Virus record (IMG/VR): IMGVR_UViG_3300027833_000175
Location: 1 to 29,170 of that record
Length of the DNA: 29,170 nucleotides
Reading direction: 5' to 3' (one strand)
From: a virus
Positions 26,900 through 29,170 of the stretch are shown here, one piece after another (position 1 is the first letter of the stretch; each line of letters opens with the position of its first letter). The notes beneath the pieces are model-generated. The model did no database searches. It had not been told where the DNA came from and saw only the letters and a list, made by a program, of their open reading frames with translations. The translations under genes and the position numbers were made by a program.

Positions 26900-29170
26900 T
26901 AGTAATTATATCCTCCACCACTTGATCCACTCGATCCACTTGATCCACTACTTGAACTACTGCTTGAGGACATAATAGCACCTGATGAACTAATTGTACC
27001 TGCTTGCGATGCTGAACTTGTAACCCCTGTATTGGTTGTTTCTTGACTTGCTGTAATAACATTGCCAGTTGCCTTTAATTTACTTGCTGTAATACCATCT
27101 ATAATTTCAACATTTTCAACTGTTGCTGAACTTATAAACACTTCGTTTGATTCTGATTTAATTTCATATAAACTACCAAAGGATTGACTTTGTTCATTTG
27201 GTACAATAACAATACTAACAATATCCGGAGTCATTTGATTCATAATATATGTTGAAAGTTCTGAGAAGTAAAAAGACTCTCCAAACTCCCAATTATCTAA
27301 ATTAAAGTAAACATTGATTGCTTCAATAACTCTCGACTTAACATCGTTATTATTAGTAACTACGTCAGGGTTGACTACTACTTTAAATGTTGCTTGCAAA
27401 CTTGTCTCCGCTGATGTGCCAAACAAAGGCTTATATTTTACAGGATGATAAATTATTTCATCACTAATTGATTTAATTTTACCTAACTCAACTCCGTATG
27501 TGCGATACATTTCGTCACTGCTCGGTGGCAATGGTTCTGTTGTTAGGTTACCTTGTAAGTATTGTCTGTATGCAATATCATATGTTCGTGTAAGCAAATA
27601 CGAATCCATAATATTACTTGCTGACGGGTCAATACGTTGATTGTAATCAGCACTGTGTAAATATCTAAATTTAAGTCCTGCTCGACCAATATATCCTCTA
27701 TAGTCTTTAACAACGGTTAAGTTTTTCTTTGCGGCGTCTAGTTTATAAAATAATTGAGTATCCATTGTAAAGAATATTTGTCCTGCAGTATATGCAGAGT
27801 ACGCACCAATTCCACCTACAGTTGCTTTTACTTGAATTCCTTCAATTGTGTTATCAACATATCTATAATCTTCTACACCGTCACTAGTTGAATATTTCTT
27901 TTGAAAGATAAACTTTGTACTAGCATTTGTAGTTTCGTCAACAATGTCATCAAAGCCTTGTGGATTATCAATGACTCCGTCGTCGTCTGCATCAAAGAAA
28001 CTAACTTCGATGCGTTTACTATCAACATAGCCTTCTGCATCTCTATATTCTTTTACAATTTCCCAATTATAGTTTGAAGTAAACGGATTAGACACATCTG
28101 GTTTGTTATTAATATTTAAAACTTCAATTTTATCTTTAATAACTTTACCTGTTTTATTATCATAAATTTTATCAGAACTATCATAATAAAATTTAATCTC
28201 TTTATCACTTTCAAAAACATATCTCATTGTTCTGTAAGTGATGTCATAACGCTCGCCATCTGTTTTAAAATATAGCAACCAACTAGCATCTAAATTTTGA
28301 TTACTCGAGTCACCTGTTTTACCTGTACTAAAATTTGATACACTATCAATGTTAGTTTCAGTAATAATTCTCCATTGACGTGTTTCAACATCATATCGTA
28401 ATCCAAACGTATTTGTTGCAAATGCTTGATCAACAATTTGTGTTTTAACTGCATCTGTGATTACGTTTGTAAGTTTTGGTTTTACTTGCTCTATAATTGC
28501 ATTACTTGGAATCAAGTCGTTTAATACAATTGGTCCTAGTCCTGTTGATCCAACTGTTGTACCATCACCTGATACACTAATAACTTTTGTCCAAAGGTAT
28601 GTAGTTGCACCTGGGTGGTCTGCATCTCCTGACATTAATTCATTTTTATTAGTTGTCATAAAGTGATAACCTTCAGGAGCAACAAATTTAATTAAAGTGC
28701 CTGACTCAACAAATCTTAAATTATTTGCTGTAAATGATCCAACTTTAAATTTAGTATTATTACTATCAGTAATATAACCTGTAGTTCGGTTTGTGTCTTG
28801 AGTAGAACTATTCCAATTAACACCTAAATCAGAAATAAGAATTTTTGTAAAGTTTTCTAAATAATAATTGTATAGTTTTCTATCACGTATAATTGGTTCA
28901 ATAGTATTAGTGATTGCTTGTTCAATATCAGTTGTTGTAACAAAATTAAAATTAGTTTTTAAATTTTTTGTTTCTTTGTAAAGTACGCCGTCATTGCCAA
29001 ACAAATTAGTACTAGAATATTTTCCAGTAGAATCAACTAAGTCAAAATATCTACTAATCCCGCTTGCATTTCTATTAACTGTTTTTACTTTTACAATTTC
29101 TTGGCTAATTCCTAATGGAGCAACATTATAGTCTTCTGCAGTGATCATTCTATTTTGTGTATAGTATGTT
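26899..29170 (-). CDS. Baseplate wedge (gp6/J-like) protein, C-terminal part; 5' end outside the window
   Basis: The frame contains an ATG at 29148 (749 residues from there) but has no stop up to the window edge: the preceding codons read TYYTQNR before MITAEDYN, and no ribosome site precedes that ATG. I therefore treat it as the C-terminal part of a longer protein. The R-M-I-T-A-E-D-Y pattern is typical of the internal hinge in gp6/baseplate-J family proteins. So is the end: FNLDNWEFGESFYFSEL (~608), PDIVSIVIVP and FGSLYEIKSESNEVFI (~654), which matches the C-terminal wedge domain. It is probably part of the baseplate ring. An unusual Ser/Gly tail (last ~30 residues, ending GGGYNY) follows. 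Its stop overlaps the start of the giant gene by one base. Other wedge proteins (gp7, gp8) are less likely. Confidence 0.7.
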   Translation of the reverse strand, partial: TYYTQNRMITAEDYNVAPLGISQEIVKVKTVNRNASGISRYFDLVDSTGKYSSTNLFGNDGVLYKETKNLKTNFNFVTTTDIEQAITNTIEPIIRDRKLYNYYLENFTKILISDLGVNWNSSTQDTNRTTGYITDSNNTKFKVGSFTANNLRFVESGTLIKFVAPEGYHFMTTNKNELMSGDADHPGATTYLWTKVISVSGDGTTVGSTGLGPIVLNDLIPSNAIIEQVKPKLTNVITDAVKTQIVDQAFATNTFGLRYDVETRQWRIITETNIDSVSNFSTGKTGDSSNQNLDASWLLYFKTDGERYDITYRTMRYVFESDKEIKFYYDSSDKIYDNKTGKVIKDKIEVLNINNKPDVSNPFTSNYNWEIVKEYRDAEGYVDSKRIEVSFFDADDDGVIDNPQGFDDIVDETTNASTKFIFQKKYSTSDGVEDYRYVDNTIEGIQVKATVGGIGAYSAYTAGQIFFTMDTQLFYKLDAAKKNLTVVKDYRGYIGRAGLKFRYLHSADYNQRIDPSASNIMDSYLLTRTYDIAYRQYLQGNLTTEPLPPSSDEMYRTYGVELGKIKSISDEIIYHPVKYKPLFGTSAETSLQATFKVVVNPDVVTNNNDVKSRVIEAINVYFNLDNWEFGESFYFSELSTYIMNQMTPDIVSIVIVPNEQSQSFGSLYEIKSESNEVFISSATVENVEIIDGITASKLKATGNVITASQETTNTGVTSSASQAGTISSSGAIMSSSSSSSSGSSGSSGSSGGGYNY
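26922..26948 (-). repeat. Three tandem 9-base repeats coding for a Gly-Ser-Ser tail
   Basis: On the plus strand TTGATCCAC, TCGATCCAC and TTGATCCAC follow one another without spacing, differing at one base. They encode Gly-Ser-Ser units in the C-terminal tail of the baseplate-like protein, inside a longer Ser-rich run (to about 26990). Such repeats can expand or contract by slippage without shifting the frame. Confidence 0.8.

Noticed and set aside
26922-26948. Tandem 9-mers as a CRISPR-like or operator array
   Set aside because: They are in frame, contiguous without spacers, and simply encode Gly-Ser-Ser units.
29150-29170. A TAG stop at 29152-29150 as the end of an upstream gene
   Set aside because: It would be in a different frame from the open gp6-like frame, and only six codons precede it in the window, so there is nothing to support it.

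Overview
The window is the late structural region of a marine T4-like myovirus genome, seen from its antisense side. The sequence is AT-rich, almost wholly coding, and every supported gene lies on the minus strand, so transcription runs from high to low coordinates. Protein families typical of cyanophages and pelagiphages point to this group: a gp6/J-like baseplate protein, a giant modular virion protein, tail-fibre-like proteins with a shared N-terminus, a tail-collar tip domain and small GT-A-like proteins. The host cannot be fixed from this window. SAR11 or picocyanobacteria are plausible from base composition and protein families, but this is inference. No tRNA, integrase, transposase or CRISPR array was seen.

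Layout in the direction of transcription. At the right edge (29170 to 26899) is the C-terminal part of a baseplate wedge-like protein, whose frame stays open beyond the window. It overlaps by one base the start of a 4940-residue protein (26899 to 12077) that fills half the window and sits where T4 has gp7/gp8. A 201-residue virion protein follows, then three tail-fibre-like proteins (11442-9418, 9418-7601, 7568-6090). These share a ~130-residue N-terminal module but end differently: a collar domain, an unrecognised tip, and a YADLAE/peptidase-G2-like tip. Two tandem paralogues of about 300 residues come next (6055-5147 and 5094-4153).

The last part (4098 to 1) is a tightly overlapping cassette: a 111-residue protein of unknown function, two paralogous GT-A-like proteins with a DSD motif, a 172-residue unknown, and a large partial protein running off the left edge. 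That last protein carries two copies of a DGD-containing GT-A-like unit.

Regulation is readable in the short gaps. T4-type late-promoter octamers (TATAAATA or one-mismatch variants) lie over or beside the upstream stop codons before the 201-, 492- and 302-residue genes. The 313-residue gene and the 111-residue gene that heads the GT cassette are instead preceded by near-perfect and perfect sigma70-type promoters (TTGACA, 17 bp, TATACT or TATAAT). The adsorption/baseplate module and the GT cassette may therefore be expressed at different times.

The most interesting points are the giant protein, with an apparently interrupted beta-propeller flanked by paralogous carbohydrate-binding-like modules; the three-fibre set with interchangeable tips; and the separately promoted GT cassette beside the host-recognition genes.
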